64,000 nucleotides of DNA from Lachnospiraceae bacterium NSJ-143 (GCA_022867625.1 JALIFM010000004.1:62001-126000); one strand, 5' to 3'. Counted from the first letter of the stretch, positions 24,801-32,011 are shown. Made by a program: numbers and translations. The notes: generated from the sequence alone by a model not told the origin.

Positions 24801-25451
24801 TTAATTGCGCCTGTTTTTCACCTTCTTTGCACGACTGTGCGGCGGTAATTCTATCAATGTGTATTTCTGTACAATATGCCCTGTAAACTGGGGTTCACGC
24901 CGTTGTATATGGTTTCGCTGTCTATGTAATAGCCTTTTGGCGCTTTCGGTTCTACTACCCATTCCGCTGCTCTTACTTTCTATATTACCGGCTTAGGTCG
25001 AATTCGTCCAGTGATTTAAAATCCGGCCTGCCATGCGTCCACATTTTTTTACTGCTGCCGGTGTATTTTCCATGTTCAGGCCATTTATAACAATGTGGTG
25101 GTGTATTGCTGTATTCTTATACTCGGTAACATACACATATTTAATATTGAAACCATGCTTTTTATAAAACCCCCTCAGGCCGTTAATAAACTTTTTCAGT
25201 TCTTTTTTTGCCTCCTCCGGTGTTGGCCTTTCTTCCTGTCTATACGTTAGCGTCACAAATAAATCATTACCGTTGAAATTGACGTTCAATATGCGTGTCA
25301 GTTTCAGTATGACGTTCCGGCGGTTTACTGCCTTTATCCGTTCCGGTGTTGCCGTCCGCTTATATCTGCCTGACATCTTGAACACATTTCTCTCATAGCT
25401 TTTATATACCTCTGCTATTTTCCCGGCTTTTATCGTCTGCTTATAGTACAT
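24801..25451 (-). pseudogene. Broken HUH replication initiator (phage Rep)
   Basis: The first 152 codons (25451-24993) carry HUH Rep features: FVTLTYRQEERPTPEEAKKEL (motif 1) and KYVYVTEYKNTAIHHHIVINGL (motif 2, HHH). The nicking-tyrosine part is not in this frame. Further down, two other frames give KGYYIDSETIYNGVNP and then FTGHIVQKYTLIELPPHSRAKKVKNRRN, the usual C-terminus. A deletion near 24990 and a frameshift near 24890 therefore broke the gene. The intact protein would nick DNA at an origin to start rolling-circle replication. The hairpin at 25526-25576 upstream may be its former target. Confidence 0.75.
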
Positions 25452-25525
25452 TCCCCCCTACCTATTATCCTAAAGTTAATCGCTTTGACCAAGGCTAAAA
25501 GCAGCTATATCCGCTTGCCAAAAAT

Positions 25526-25576
25526 GCGGGAATGATATATAATAGCCATGTGTCAACATGGCGGTATCGTTCCCGC
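25526..25576. repeat. Two-part hairpin upstream of the Rep gene
   Basis: An outer stem GCGGGAATGATA/TATCGTTCCCGC (11 of 12 paired) encloses an inner perfect stem GCCATG-TGTCAA-CATGGC. On the minus strand ATTTTTG follows, so a terminator for the gene at 25585 is possible. An origin structure for the HUH protein is the other reading. Confidence 0.5.
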
Positions 25577-25584
25577 TCAAAGTT

Positions 25585-25917
25585 TTATGATGACAGTGTG
25601 TTTGTCCGCACTGTTATTTTTTTGCCATTTTTATGTATTATGTCAACCATGTTCATAAATTCGCCAATTATAGCTTGTGCCAGTGCGGCATAATCAATAT
25701 TTACCAGCATTGTTCCGCACCCATTCGGCACAGTTTCGGTCAGTCTGCACAGTTTACCCGGTAAAATTATAAACCGTTTGCGGACTGTTTCCGTCCGTTC
25801 CACATATCCTATATCAATTTCGCCGGATTCCATAGCATTTCGCACAGCCTGCGCAGACATTCCCAGATAGCGCCCGGCAATTTCCGGTGTTATGCCGCTT
25901 TTAGCTGTTTTATGCAT
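25585..25917 (-). CDS. Phage helix-turn-helix protein
   Basis: The N-terminal part ITPEIAGRYLGMSAQAVRNAMESGEIDIGYVERTE resembles excisionase or MerR-like winged helices. The rest (VNIDYAALAQAIIGEFMNMVDIIHKNGKKITVRT) is helical and not recognised. It may act as an early regulator or excisionase. The start MHKTAKSG comes after a weak GTCTGAATG context without a clear ribosome binding site. It lies at the head of the early operon. Confidence 0.6.
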   Translation of the reverse strand: MHKTAKSGITPEIAGRYLGMSAQAVRNAMESGEIDIGYVERTETVRKRFIILPGKLCRLTETVPNGCGTMLVNIDYAALAQAIIGEFMNMVDIIHKNGKKITVRTNTLSS

Positions 25918-26146
25918 TCAGACACCCCACACTGATTAAAATAATGCGCTTATGGGCAGTCCTGCCGCCGCTGCTATTTTTGACATATTCACCGTTGTAG
26001 TTGGATATCCGCGCCATATGCGTTTAGCTCGTATTGTTTATCTCCTCTCAGCTCACCTTTTCTGTAGATTGTTCTTTATTTTAAAGAGCAAACACTGGTT
26101 CATAAAAAATGACTACAAAATATTACACGATTCAACACCATTACGC
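25918..26146. other. Gap with a possible gene remnant
   Basis: No supportable gene. On the minus strand a short frame ends WRGYPTTTVNMSKIAAAAGLPISALF (26010-25938), which looks like the end of a helix-turn-helix gene whose start is missing. Confidence 0.3.
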
Positions 26147-26175
26147 TTGCATTATGTTTCATAATATGATATAAT
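26147..26175 (+). promoter_or_regulatory. Strong sigma-A promoter for the 64-aa gene
   Basis: TTGCAT (26147-26152), a 17-base spacer and TATAAT (26170-26175). Confidence 0.7.
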
Positions 26176-26202
26176 TTTTTTATTAATAAAGGAGATGTTG
26201 CT

Positions 26203-26397
26203 ATGGAAGAATTAAAAGGTTTTTGTACTATCCAAGAAAGGGATTATGCAATAGGTATTAGAAAGATACCTTGCACTACTCTTGAAGATTATGAACCTAA
26301 ATTTGTATATGGTACTATTAATTGTGAGCATGCAAATTTAAACGGTTGTAATCGCAAAAAATGTTCAATTCTTGAACAATATGGAATTAACAAATAA
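26203..26397 (+). CDS. Small cysteine-rich protein, 64 aa, unknown
   Basis: MEELKGFCTIQERDYAIGIR opens the protein and the end holds four cysteines (NCEHANLNGCNRKKCSILEQ). No family is recognised. It has its own consensus promoter and an AAAGGAG site. It runs against the lytic genes in the same direction as the repressor, so it may be expressed in the lysogen. Confidence 0.6.
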   Translation: MEELKGFCTIQERDYAIGIRKIPCTTLEDYEPKFVYGTINCEHANLNGCNRKKCSILEQYGINK

Positions 26398-26430
26398 CTC
26401 TATAGGCTTACTTTTGGAAGTCTCTTTTCT

Positions 26431-26589
26431 TTACCCCGCCTTATCTGGCTGCTTTTCTTTATCATACAAATTCTCAGCGGCCAGTATCCTGGAAGCAAAT
26501 ATATTTACATAAATTTTTCCGGTCGTACTTAAGCTCTTAATTGTTTCTGTAATTTCTTTCCCTTCTCGTATTTCATCAGCGCTTAACAT
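26431..26589 (-). CDS. Small phage protein, 52 aa
   Basis: MLSADEIREGKEITETIKSLSTTGKIYVNIFASRILAAENLYDKEK has an AGGAGG site 8 bases before the ATG at 26589. The helical pattern ETIKSL...IYVNIFASRILAAENL resembles small phage proteins near the repressor. Function unknown. Confidence 0.5.
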   Translation of the reverse strand: MLSADEIREGKEITETIKSLSTTGKIYVNIFASRILAAENLYDKEKQPDKAG

Positions 26590-26642
26590 GTACATCGCCT
26601 CCTAAATGCTCCTCATTGTGTTCTGTTTGAAAACTTTTTTTC

Positions 26643-26671
26643 TTGACAACTTAAACTTGCTGTGTAATAAT
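26643..26671 (+). promoter_or_regulatory. Promoter of the repressor gene
   Basis: TTGACA (26643-26648), a 17-base spacer and AATAAT (26666-26671), directly before the AGGAGG site of the repressor. Confidence 0.65.
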
Positions 26672-26692
26672 TGGTTCAGGAGGTGAAATCTT

Positions 26693-27085
26693 TTGGACGA
26701 CATTAATCAGCGCTTTAAAGAATTGAGAAAGGTTTTAAACAAAAGTCAAGAAGATATGGGTAAAATCTTAGGCCTTTCAAAATCTGGCGTTAGTAATATT
26801 GAAAATGGTCAAAGAAGTGTTACAGAACAACATTTAATCATGTTAAAAAACTGGCATGAGAAATCGGTCAATATTGAATGGCTCAGAACCGGCCAAGGAG
26901 ATATGTTTAACGACATTTCTGACGAGGACGATTTTATGCGTGCCGCTACCGATTTGCGAATTGAGGACGATAAACTGGCTATGGAAGCTGTTATTAAATA
27001 CTGGAAAATGTCAAAAGAACACCGTGAGATTTTCAAGGAGTACATTCTTTCCGTGGCAAAAGCCTGTCAAAACTCCGAGATATAG
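26693..27085 (+). CDS. Phage XRE-family repressor
   Basis: An N-terminal Cro/CI-type helix-turn-helix (FKELRKVLNKSQEDMGKILGLSKSGVSNIENGQRSVTEQHLIML) is followed by a conserved INIEWLRTGQGDMF-type segment, here VNIEWLRTGQGDMFND. No LexA-like protease domain is present. It starts with TTG after AGGAGGTG. It probably keeps the lytic operon off. The small product at 27107 lies just behind it on the other strand. Confidence 0.88.
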   Translation: MDDINQRFKELRKVLNKSQEDMGKILGLSKSGVSNIENGQRSVTEQHLIMLKNWHEKSVNIEWLRTGQGDMFNDISDEDDFMRAATDLRIEDDKLAMEAVIKYWKMSKEHREIFKEYILSVAKACQNSEI

Positions 27086-27106
27086 AAAGAGCGGCTTTCT
27101 TCGCCC

Positions 27107-27229
27107 CTACTTCTTTATTGTATTTTCATAGCATGATTTTACCACGGTATAGATGAGCTTTAACAAATGATTCTCATTTATCTCAATCAGCATCTGCGCT
27201 ATAGCTTTGAAGTAGTCATCGTTTTTCAT
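27107..27229 (-). CDS. Small phage protein, 40 aa
   Basis: MKNDDYFKAIAQMLIEINENHLLKLIYTVVKSCYENTIKK shares LLKLIYTVxKxC with the product at 18132-18263. A consensus promoter lies at 27281-27309. The ribosome binding site is weak (GGGGGTGC). Function unknown. Confidence 0.5.
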   Translation of the reverse strand: MKNDDYFKAIAQMLIEINENHLLKLIYTVVKSCYENTIKK

Positions 27230-27280
27230 ATGTAAGCACCCCCATTACCCGCCAGCGGCTAAAGCGAATTTCTATTCTTA

Positions 27281-27309
27281 ATTATAGAACCTGTATTCGT
27301 ATTTAACAA
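27281..27309 (-). promoter_or_regulatory. Minus-strand phage promoter
   Basis: TTGTTA (27309-27304), a 17-base spacer and TATAAT (27286-27281). It points into the small gene at 27107-27229. Confidence 0.6.
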
Positions 27310-27375
27310 GACGAACATTATAAGAAATCTTTTCTATTCATACAACAACACTGGCGGGTATCGAAAATATTACGC

Positions 27376-27395
27376 TTGTCCCGAAATCGGGACAA
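27376..27395. repeat. 20-bp palindrome
   Basis: TTGTCCCGAAATCGGGACAA has 9-base perfect arms. No T-run follows, so an operator is more likely than a terminator. It lies 3 bases past the stop of the next gene. Confidence 0.5.
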
Positions 27396-27398
27396 ATA

Positions 27399-27686
27399 CT
27401 ATGTTCTTGTGAAGTCGAACAATTCGTATGGTGAAATTTTCAAGGCATGGGCTATTTTTTCTATCTCATAAAGCGTTGGCGATATTTCCTCATTCTCTAT
27501 CCGGCTTATGGTTGAGTGTCCTATTCCGGACATCGCCTCCAGCTGCCTTAGTGTAATATTGCTGTTTAACCTTATCTTTTTAAAAATACCTTTACCAACA
27601 GCGCCGCTTCCCAAACGGTAGGTTGTGCAGTCTAATGTATTTATATAAAAATATGTTTCGTCACAAACTGACTGTAAAATTAACAA
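27399..27686 (-). CDS. XRE-family helix-turn-helix regulator
   Basis: The core IFKKIRLNSNITLRQLEAMSGIGHSTISRIENEEISPTLYEIEKIAHALKISPYELFDF is a complete XRE helix-turn-helix of about 65 residues. The start is not clear. The frame is open to a TTG at 27686 and also has a TTG at 27614, but neither has a convincing ribosome binding site, and a promoter-like TTGTGA...TAAATA lies within the first codons. It may be a second phage repressor or Cro. Confidence 0.7.
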   Translation of the reverse strand: MLILQSVCDETYFYINTLDCTTYRLGSGAVGKGIFKKIRLNSNITLRQLEAMSGIGHSTISRIENEEISPTLYEIEKIAHALKISPYELFDFTRT

Positions 27687-27704
27687 AATATTGAGGTGAT
27701 TAAT

Positions 27705-27836
27705 TTGAAGGATATTAAGTCAGCAGAAAATTATACTGAATTTACAGAGTTATTTGAACAGCTTGATACTGAAAATCAGGAGCACTTGCTAAATTTAATG
27801 AAACAGATAATCGAAATGCAGGAAAAAGACAAATAA
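27705..27836 (+). CDS. Small phage protein, 43 aa
   Basis: A TTG start after GAGGTG opens MKDIKSAENYTEFTELFEQLDTENQEHLLNLMKQIIEMQEKDK. The sequence is an acidic amphipathic helix. Small proteins with DTENQEHLLNLMK-like ends occur between repressors and integrases. Divergent from the XRE gene. Function unknown. Confidence 0.45.
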   Translation: MKDIKSAENYTEFTELFEQLDTENQEHLLNLMKQIIEMQEKDK

Positions 27837-27970
27837 AATAAAAAACTCCCCTCCTGTTGGCGTAGGAAGGGAATTTAATAAAGCAGCAGTTATGGTAACC
27901 ACTTATCGGCAAAATAAGTATATCACAGACCGCTTTTATTTACTGTACCCAAAATAAAGGAGGTCTTAAA

Positions 27971-28213
27971 ATGGCAAAGGCTAAACAGCTGCCGTCAAGA
28001 CAGTGGCGTACATTGGTTTACAGCCATACAGAAATCATTGACGGCAAAAAAGTAAGAAGGTATGAGAGCTTTACAGCTGACAGTAAGAGAGAAAGCCAGT
28101 TTATGGCCGCTCAGTTTGCTGTCAATAAAAAACCATGTACGAAACTGCCATTAACAACTACTTTGACAGGATTATACAACACGAAATACAACACAAAAAA
28201 TAAAACCCCTTGA
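27971..28213 (+). pseudogene. Tyrosine integrase, N-terminal remnant
   Basis: After AAAGGAGG the product begins MAKAKQLPSRQWRTLVYSHTEIIDGKKVRRYESFTADSKRESQFMAAQFA, the AP2-like arm-binding domain of tyrosine integrases. It then leaves the family pattern. The core-binding and catalytic domains with the R-H-R-Y residues are missing (about 300 residues). In another frame a piece MYETAINNYFDRIIQHEIQHKK up to the stop at 28203 could be the old C-terminus, which would mean an internal deletion. It reads toward the tRNA, as expected for an integrase beside its att site. Confidence 0.75.
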
Positions 28214-28226
28214 TATTCAAGGGGTT
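28204..28226 (-). terminator. Terminator of tRNA-Leu
   Basis: AACCCCTTGA and TCAAGGGGTT pair perfectly; on the minus strand TTTTATTTTTT follows. Confidence 0.85.
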
Positions 28227-28231
28227 CTGCA

Positions 28232-28315
28232 TGCGGAAGATGGGACTTGAACCCACACCACCACTGAAGGGACAGGAATCTGAATCCTGCGCGTCTGCCA
28301 TTCCGCCACTTCCGC
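28232..28315 (-). tRNA. tRNA-Leu (anticodon CAG)
   Basis: A class II tRNA: acceptor GCGGAAG/CTTCCGC, anticodon stem CAGGA/TCCTG with loop TTCAGAT (anticodon CAG), a long variable arm and the T-loop TTCAAGT. The discriminator base is A; CCA is not encoded. Its 3' end faces the prophage. Confidence 0.95.
28240..28255. repeat. Right att-like copy inside the tRNA T-arm
   Basis: ATGGGACTTGAACCCA within the tRNA-Leu T-arm matches the repeat at 17875-17890 at 15 of 16 positions. Confidence 0.45.
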
Positions 28316-28401
28316 AAACTGCATGTCAATGACCTGCCAAATTATTATACAACAGAGAAATTCCGCCGTCAATGATAAAATTCATAAACAGCGGAAATAT
28401 T

Positions 28402-29595
28402 TCAGAATTTTTTCCATTTAAGGCTCACAAGGTCATGTCCGCTGACTGCGTTGACAAGCTTTTCCCCAAAATTTTCACTCATGATATCCCTTTTATCAAG
28501 AAGCTCAACTCCAAACTCAACAGCCCTCTTGTATGCCCCACTTTCTATAGACTTTTCATCGCTGAACGATACAATAATAGCCTTTGAAAACCAGCCTCCA
28601 AGGCGTTTTCTCTCCAATACAAGCTCATTTATGGCGGCCGTTGTAACATCAGTAAGCTTACAGCTCACAAAGACAGGCAGTGAGTTGTCAGTAAATATAA
28701 CATCTATCTCGTTTCCCGGTACAGATTTATCATCAAAAATATCCCAGTCCACCATAGTTCCCAGCCGTACATCAGTAAATATTCCGCTTCTTACAGCATG
28801 TATGTAAACAAAAAGTTCCAGCCAAACACCATAATTAATCAAATATGTCTTTTCGAGCTGCGATGAGAAAGAGAACACCACATGCCCCGGCGATATATAC
28901 AAATCCTTTATAAAGTCAAGCTCCTCAAACTTTTTGAGTATCCTTTCATCAGGTGCAATTTCATTTCCTCCCCGCGACCGGAAACGTGACACAGCCCTAA
29001 GCTCTACATCTTCCTTAGCGGTATTTGCCATTGCCTGCTGAATATACGAGCAGGTTTTTCTCCACTGTTTAATGTTATGAAATATATACCGGCACATGCT
29101 CAGTATCGCGTCAAATCTCTCCGGCTGCGGCTCATTGTGTGAGTTCCCAGAAAAATGCGCTCCTCTTGCATCAACATAATCATCAAGATGCAGTGTAGCT
29201 GTTGGTATATAGTCTTCTCTGTCAAGTATATTTTCAACTCTGCCATGTACTATATCTGTATAATACATTTTTGTTCCCGTTTCCATGCCAGCCTTGGCAC
29301 CTGCCACAGTCATAAGCTCGCTGCCGCCGGTTATGTCCATAACACAGTTTCCGTATTTCTCTATAAGCTGCTTTGTAATGGCATATATATCCATCACATC
29401 ATTTATACCCACAGGCTGTGTCTCAAATATTATATCCGGCAGATGTTTCCTAAAACAGTTTTCAAGACATATAAACCTGTTCATGTCCTTTATTTCTTTG
29501 TCATATATAAACACTATTCTGTCAGGCCTTATAGAAAGGCACGCAAGTATATTCTTAATTGTGTCTTTGTCGTAGTACTCAATCTGTGTAAGCAT
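28402..29595 (-). CDS. Card1/Can2-like CARF nuclease (DUF1887 family)
   Basis: The N-terminal domain has a CARF-type Rossmann fold with RIVFIYDKE (26-34) and CVMDITGGSELMTVAGAKAG (84-103), the loop that binds cyclic oligoadenylate in Card1. The C-terminal domain is PD-(D/E)xK-like: GVWLELFVY near 257, NEIDVI (295-300) and VFVSCK (308-313). The order and motifs match Card1 of Treponema (NELDVI...IECK). Here Ser replaces the Glu of ExK. Card1 and Can2 cut nucleic acids when type III CRISPR makes cA4. No type III genes are visible. It sits 26-30 bases downstream of gerW on the same strand and may be co-transcribed with it. Its real signal and target are unknown. Confidence 0.85.
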   Translation of the reverse strand: MLTQIEYYDKDTIKNILACLSIRPDRIVFIYDKEIKDMNRFICLENCFRKHLPDIIFETQPVGINDVMDIYAITKQLIEKYGNCVMDITGGSELMTVAGAKAGMETGTKMYYTDIVHGRVENILDREDYIPTATLHLDDYVDARGAHFSGNSHNEPQPERFDAILSMCRYIFHNIKQWRKTCSYIQQAMANTAKEDVELRAVSRFRSRGGNEIAPDERILKKFEELDFIKDLYISPGHVVFSFSSQLEKTYLINYGVWLELFVYIHAVRSGIFTDVRLGTMVDWDIFDDKSVPGNEIDVIFTDNSLPVFVSCKLTDVTTAAINELVLERKRLGGWFSKAIIVSFSDEKSIESGAYKRAVEFGVELLDKRDIMSENFGEKLVNAVSGHDLVSLKWKKF

Positions 29596-29625
29596 ATGCG
29601 CTCCCCTTTCAAAAAGGATTGACTT

Positions 29626-30000
29626 TTATTCCAAATCCTCTGCGGACTCCTTTTTCGCCCTGTTGAATGCAGCATTAAAATTCAGCTTATTTGCTATTGA
29701 AGGCGCCAAATCAATAATTTTATTAAGAGCGTCCTGATTTTTAATATTTATGAGCTGAACATTGCCGTTTACAATAGCAATAACCGCATTTGGAGCAACC
29801 TTCGCGCCCATACCGCCTGCGCAGCCGTCTTTTCCAGACTTTTCGTTTCCTCCTGCTGCCATACCAAAACTAACCTCAATAAGTGGAATAAGCGTTATTT
29901 CACCTACAGTGACAGCCTCACCCACAACTGTTTTTGAAGAAATAAATTCCCCAAGCTTTGTACACAAAGCCTCAATACTCCCATTTACATTTGCACCCAT
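29626..30000 (-). CDS. gerW: GerW family sporulation protein (YtfJ)
   Basis: YtfJ/GerW proteins are made in the forespore and are needed for some germination responses. The sequence VNGSIEALCTKLGEFISSKTVVGEAVTVGEITLIPLIEVSFGMAAGG and GAKVAPNAVIAIVNGNVQLINIKN is diagnostic. The glycine-rich middle segment is also typical. The ATG at 30000 follows GAGGTG; the GTG three codons earlier is part of that site. The DUF2953 gene lies directly upstream, a conserved pairing in Firmicutes. Confidence 0.93.
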   Translation of the reverse strand: MGANVNGSIEALCTKLGEFISSKTVVGEAVTVGEITLIPLIEVSFGMAAGGNEKSGKDGCAGGMGAKVAPNAVIAIVNGNVQLINIKNQDALNKIIDLAPSIANKLNFNAAFNRAKKESAEDLE

Positions 30001-30010
30001 TAAATACACC

Positions 30011-31021
30011 TCAGTTCTTTATAAATAAAATTACCGTTTTTATTACCGGCCTTGTTTTGAGAAAGCAAAGCGCTGAAAAAAGCAGATATCCAAGAGTGAA
30101 TTTTCCTGAAAATTCGGCATTTCCCTTAAACACTGCCTTGTCAAAATCTCCGCTTACATTTAAGGTTTCTATAAAAAGCCCTTTAACCGCCGAGCAAAAT
30201 GCAATAAGCAGCCCTGTATACGAAGGGTCTCCAACTCCTGCCACAGCGTTTATATTTGCTTTTTTTGGGGCCACGGCCTTTATTACCCGCTTTAAAAATC
30301 TAAATATGGCCGCCACTATAAGCTTTTTGTCCTCCGTAGACATTTCCATAAAATTCTTTAAGGTTATACCGCTGTTATCCTGTTTTTCATTGTCCTGAAT
30401 ACTTTCTTCATTTTCCTCATACTCCGTTTCAGGTGATTCATCAGTTAAAATATCAGACTCACATTTATTTTCACAATCAATAATTTCGCTTATTTTGACT
30501 CTTTTCACTGAAAAATCATCGTCATCAGAGCTTTTACCTGTCATTTTCTCAACTTTTTCATGCGGGAATTTTTCCTCCCACGAGATATCCGGCTTTGACT
30601 GTTGAATTTTAATTTCATTGTAGATATGCTTGTTACTGTCACTGTTTGCCGTTTTATTTACATAGCTTACGTCAGGTATTTTTTCGCTTATGTTTTGTTT
30701 TTTCATATCAACAGGTTCTGTTTTTTCTTTTCCTGTTTTTTCTTTTCCTGTTCTTTTTGCCTTTTTGGGGTAAATAGTTTTACCAAATAACCTAACCCTT
30801 AAAGCAGAAACATCGTCTCTGTATTCACTGCTTACATTAACAATTCCAAACAGGTATTTTATATTGCCGCAGAAATATGTACCGTTATCGTTTCCGCAGC
30901 TTGCGCTGTAGCGTATTTTACTAACCAGTGCAAAAGCTGTCAGTATCAAAGCGGCCGAAAACAAAAAAAGCAAAACCAAACCTATTATTTTAAGTATTGT
31001 CAGCAATACTGTCAAAAACAT
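30011..31021 (-). CDS. DUF2953 membrane protein (YtfI-like)
   Basis: One N-terminal membrane segment (residues 5-32) and a beta-rich domain starting KIRYSASCGNDNGTYFCGNIKYLFGIVNV are followed by a long Lys/Glu-rich spacer (about 85-215). The C-terminal part (FLKRVIKAVAPKKANINAVAGVGDPSYTGLLIAFCSAVKGLF) is the conserved DUF2953 end. The gene pair with gerW is typical for sporulation loci, but the role is not known. A direct duplication of KEKTGKEKT is visible in the spacer. Confidence 0.85.
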   Translation of the reverse strand: MFLTVLLTILKIIGLVLLFLFSAALILTAFALVSKIRYSASCGNDNGTYFCGNIKYLFGIVNVSSEYRDDVSALRVRLFGKTIYPKKAKRTGKEKTGKEKTEPVDMKKQNISEKIPDVSYVNKTANSDSNKHIYNEIKIQQSKPDISWEEKFPHEKVEKMTGKSSDDDDFSVKRVKISEIIDCENKCESDILTDESPETEYEENEESIQDNEKQDNSGITLKNFMEMSTEDKKLIVAAIFRFLKRVIKAVAPKKANINAVAGVGDPSYTGLLIAFCSAVKGLFIETLNVSGDFDKAVFKGNAEFSGKFTLGYLLFSALCFLKTRPVIKTVILFIKN

Positions 31022-31025
31022 TATA

Positions 31026-31706
31026 TCACCCGCGCTTTAAATGTCTATCTGCCCTGTGCGCTAAATGGCTGTATATAAAAATCGCCGCAGAAATAGTCAA
31101 AAATATCACACATACCCTAAATGAGGTATCTACAAAAAATCTCTCAGGCACCATATTGATAAGCCTGCTTTCGGCAGGGTCAAAAAGCCAAAAATCATTA
31201 TTAAAAAACAGCTTATGAAATATCACAAACGCCCTGTCAAAATCTATTGCAGTAACGACCGAAAGCAAAATAAACATGCCAATGGCAGTGCCAAAAACAA
31301 CAGAAAACGCACCTGCAATAACCCTTCTGTCAGTGCCGATAATAAGAAGCATAACCGCCAAAACAAATCCCGCTGCCAGAGCAGCACGCCTTACAGTTAC
31401 AGCGCTTCTCACTATTGTTCTTACATCTCTCATGTGTATTTTTTCCCTGTCATTAAAAAAATCGCTCGTCTCAAATCTTTTTAAGGTGCCAGTGTCAGGC
31501 AGTTTCATGTAATCTATCAGAAGCTCCGCCTCATTTTCAAGCCTGTAGCTGTCAAATCCTGTAGTATTGTCCGAGCCATTTTTCTCAAACTCATACCCAT
31601 AGTAATCAATATCCAAAAAAGCTGCCATGTCGAACGAAGACAAAAACACCGCTGCCAGCACACATAACGCGCATGCCAATGATGCGGCATAACCAAGTTT
31701 CCTCAA
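31026..31706 (-). CDS. TIGR01906/DUF1461 integral membrane protein
   Basis: Four or five membrane segments (about 6-28, 106-125, 130-155, 195-215) surround an outer loop with LIDYMKLPDTGTLK and the conserved DREKIHMRDVR motif. This pattern matches the TIGR01906 family. Its role is unknown. The gene overlaps the small gene upstream by 4 bases (ATGA) and lies 4 bases before the DUF2953 gene, so all are likely one operon. Confidence 0.8.
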   Translation of the reverse strand: MRKLGYAASLACALCVLAAVFLSSFDMAAFLDIDYYGYEFEKNGSDNTTGFDSYRLENEAELLIDYMKLPDTGTLKRFETSDFFNDREKIHMRDVRTIVRSAVTVRRAALAAGFVLAVMLLIIGTDRRVIAGAFSVVFGTAIGMFILLSVVTAIDFDRAFVIFHKLFFNNDFWLFDPAESRLINMVPERFFVDTSFRVCVIFLTISAAIFIYSHLAHRADRHLKRG

Positions 31707-32011
31707 TGCTCTTTCTCCTTTATAAGCATTTTCCCTATATCAGAAAGCTGCCAGTTTTTGCTTAGAGCGTATTTAACAATTTCACTGTATGTCCTGTAGG
31801 CATTATATTTTCCCATACATATTCCAGCCGCGTACATTTGGCTGTACCTTCCGGATAAAAAAAACTCTCTGCTTGACACAATAACCCCGTTGGATTTTTC
31901 ATCAACCAGTATAATATAAATATTAAAAACCGCTATACCCCTTTTAAGGCTGTAAACAACAGTTTCAATATCATCTATTCCGCTTACAAAGACATTTTCA
32001 ATAAAATTCAT
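31703..32011 (-). CDS. Uncharacterised 102-aa protein
   Basis: MNFIENVFVSGIDDIETVVYSLKRGIAVFNIYIILVDEKSNGVIVSSREFFLSGRYSQMYAAGI has a beta-rich start and a helical end. I do not recognise the family. It is the first gene of the operon leading to DUF1461, DUF2953, gerW and the CARF nuclease, and its coupling by ATGA supports a real gene. Confidence 0.65.
   Translation of the reverse strand: MNFIENVFVSGIDDIETVVYSLKRGIAVFNIYIILVDEKSNGVIVSSREFFLSGRYSQMYAAGICMGKYNAYRTYSEIVKYALSKNWQLSDIGKMLIKEKEH

Larger units (their letters stand above)
17875..28255. mobile_element. Decayed prophage next to tRNA-Leu, carrying a CRISPR array
   Basis: About 10.4 kb of phage genes lie between a 16-base direct repeat at 17875 and a near copy inside the tRNA-Leu T-arm at 28240. 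From the tRNA side there are an integrase N-terminus, a repressor and other helix-turn-helix genes. Next come a broken HUH replication gene, an ArpU-like regulator, HNH nuclease, terminase small and large subunits and the first codons of a portal gene. Head, tail, lysis and complete integrase genes are missing, so it cannot make particles or excise by itself. The CRISPR array fills the middle. Confidence 0.8.

Noticed and set aside
25952-26164. Plus-strand open frame of 70 codons in the prophage
   Set aside because: No ribosome binding site, no recognisable sequence and it overlaps the minus-strand gene remnant and a promoter.
28402-29595. The CARF nuclease as proof of a type III CRISPR locus here
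   Set aside because: No cas10, csm or cmr genes are present and the array repeat looks type I-C, so a direct link cannot be claimed.
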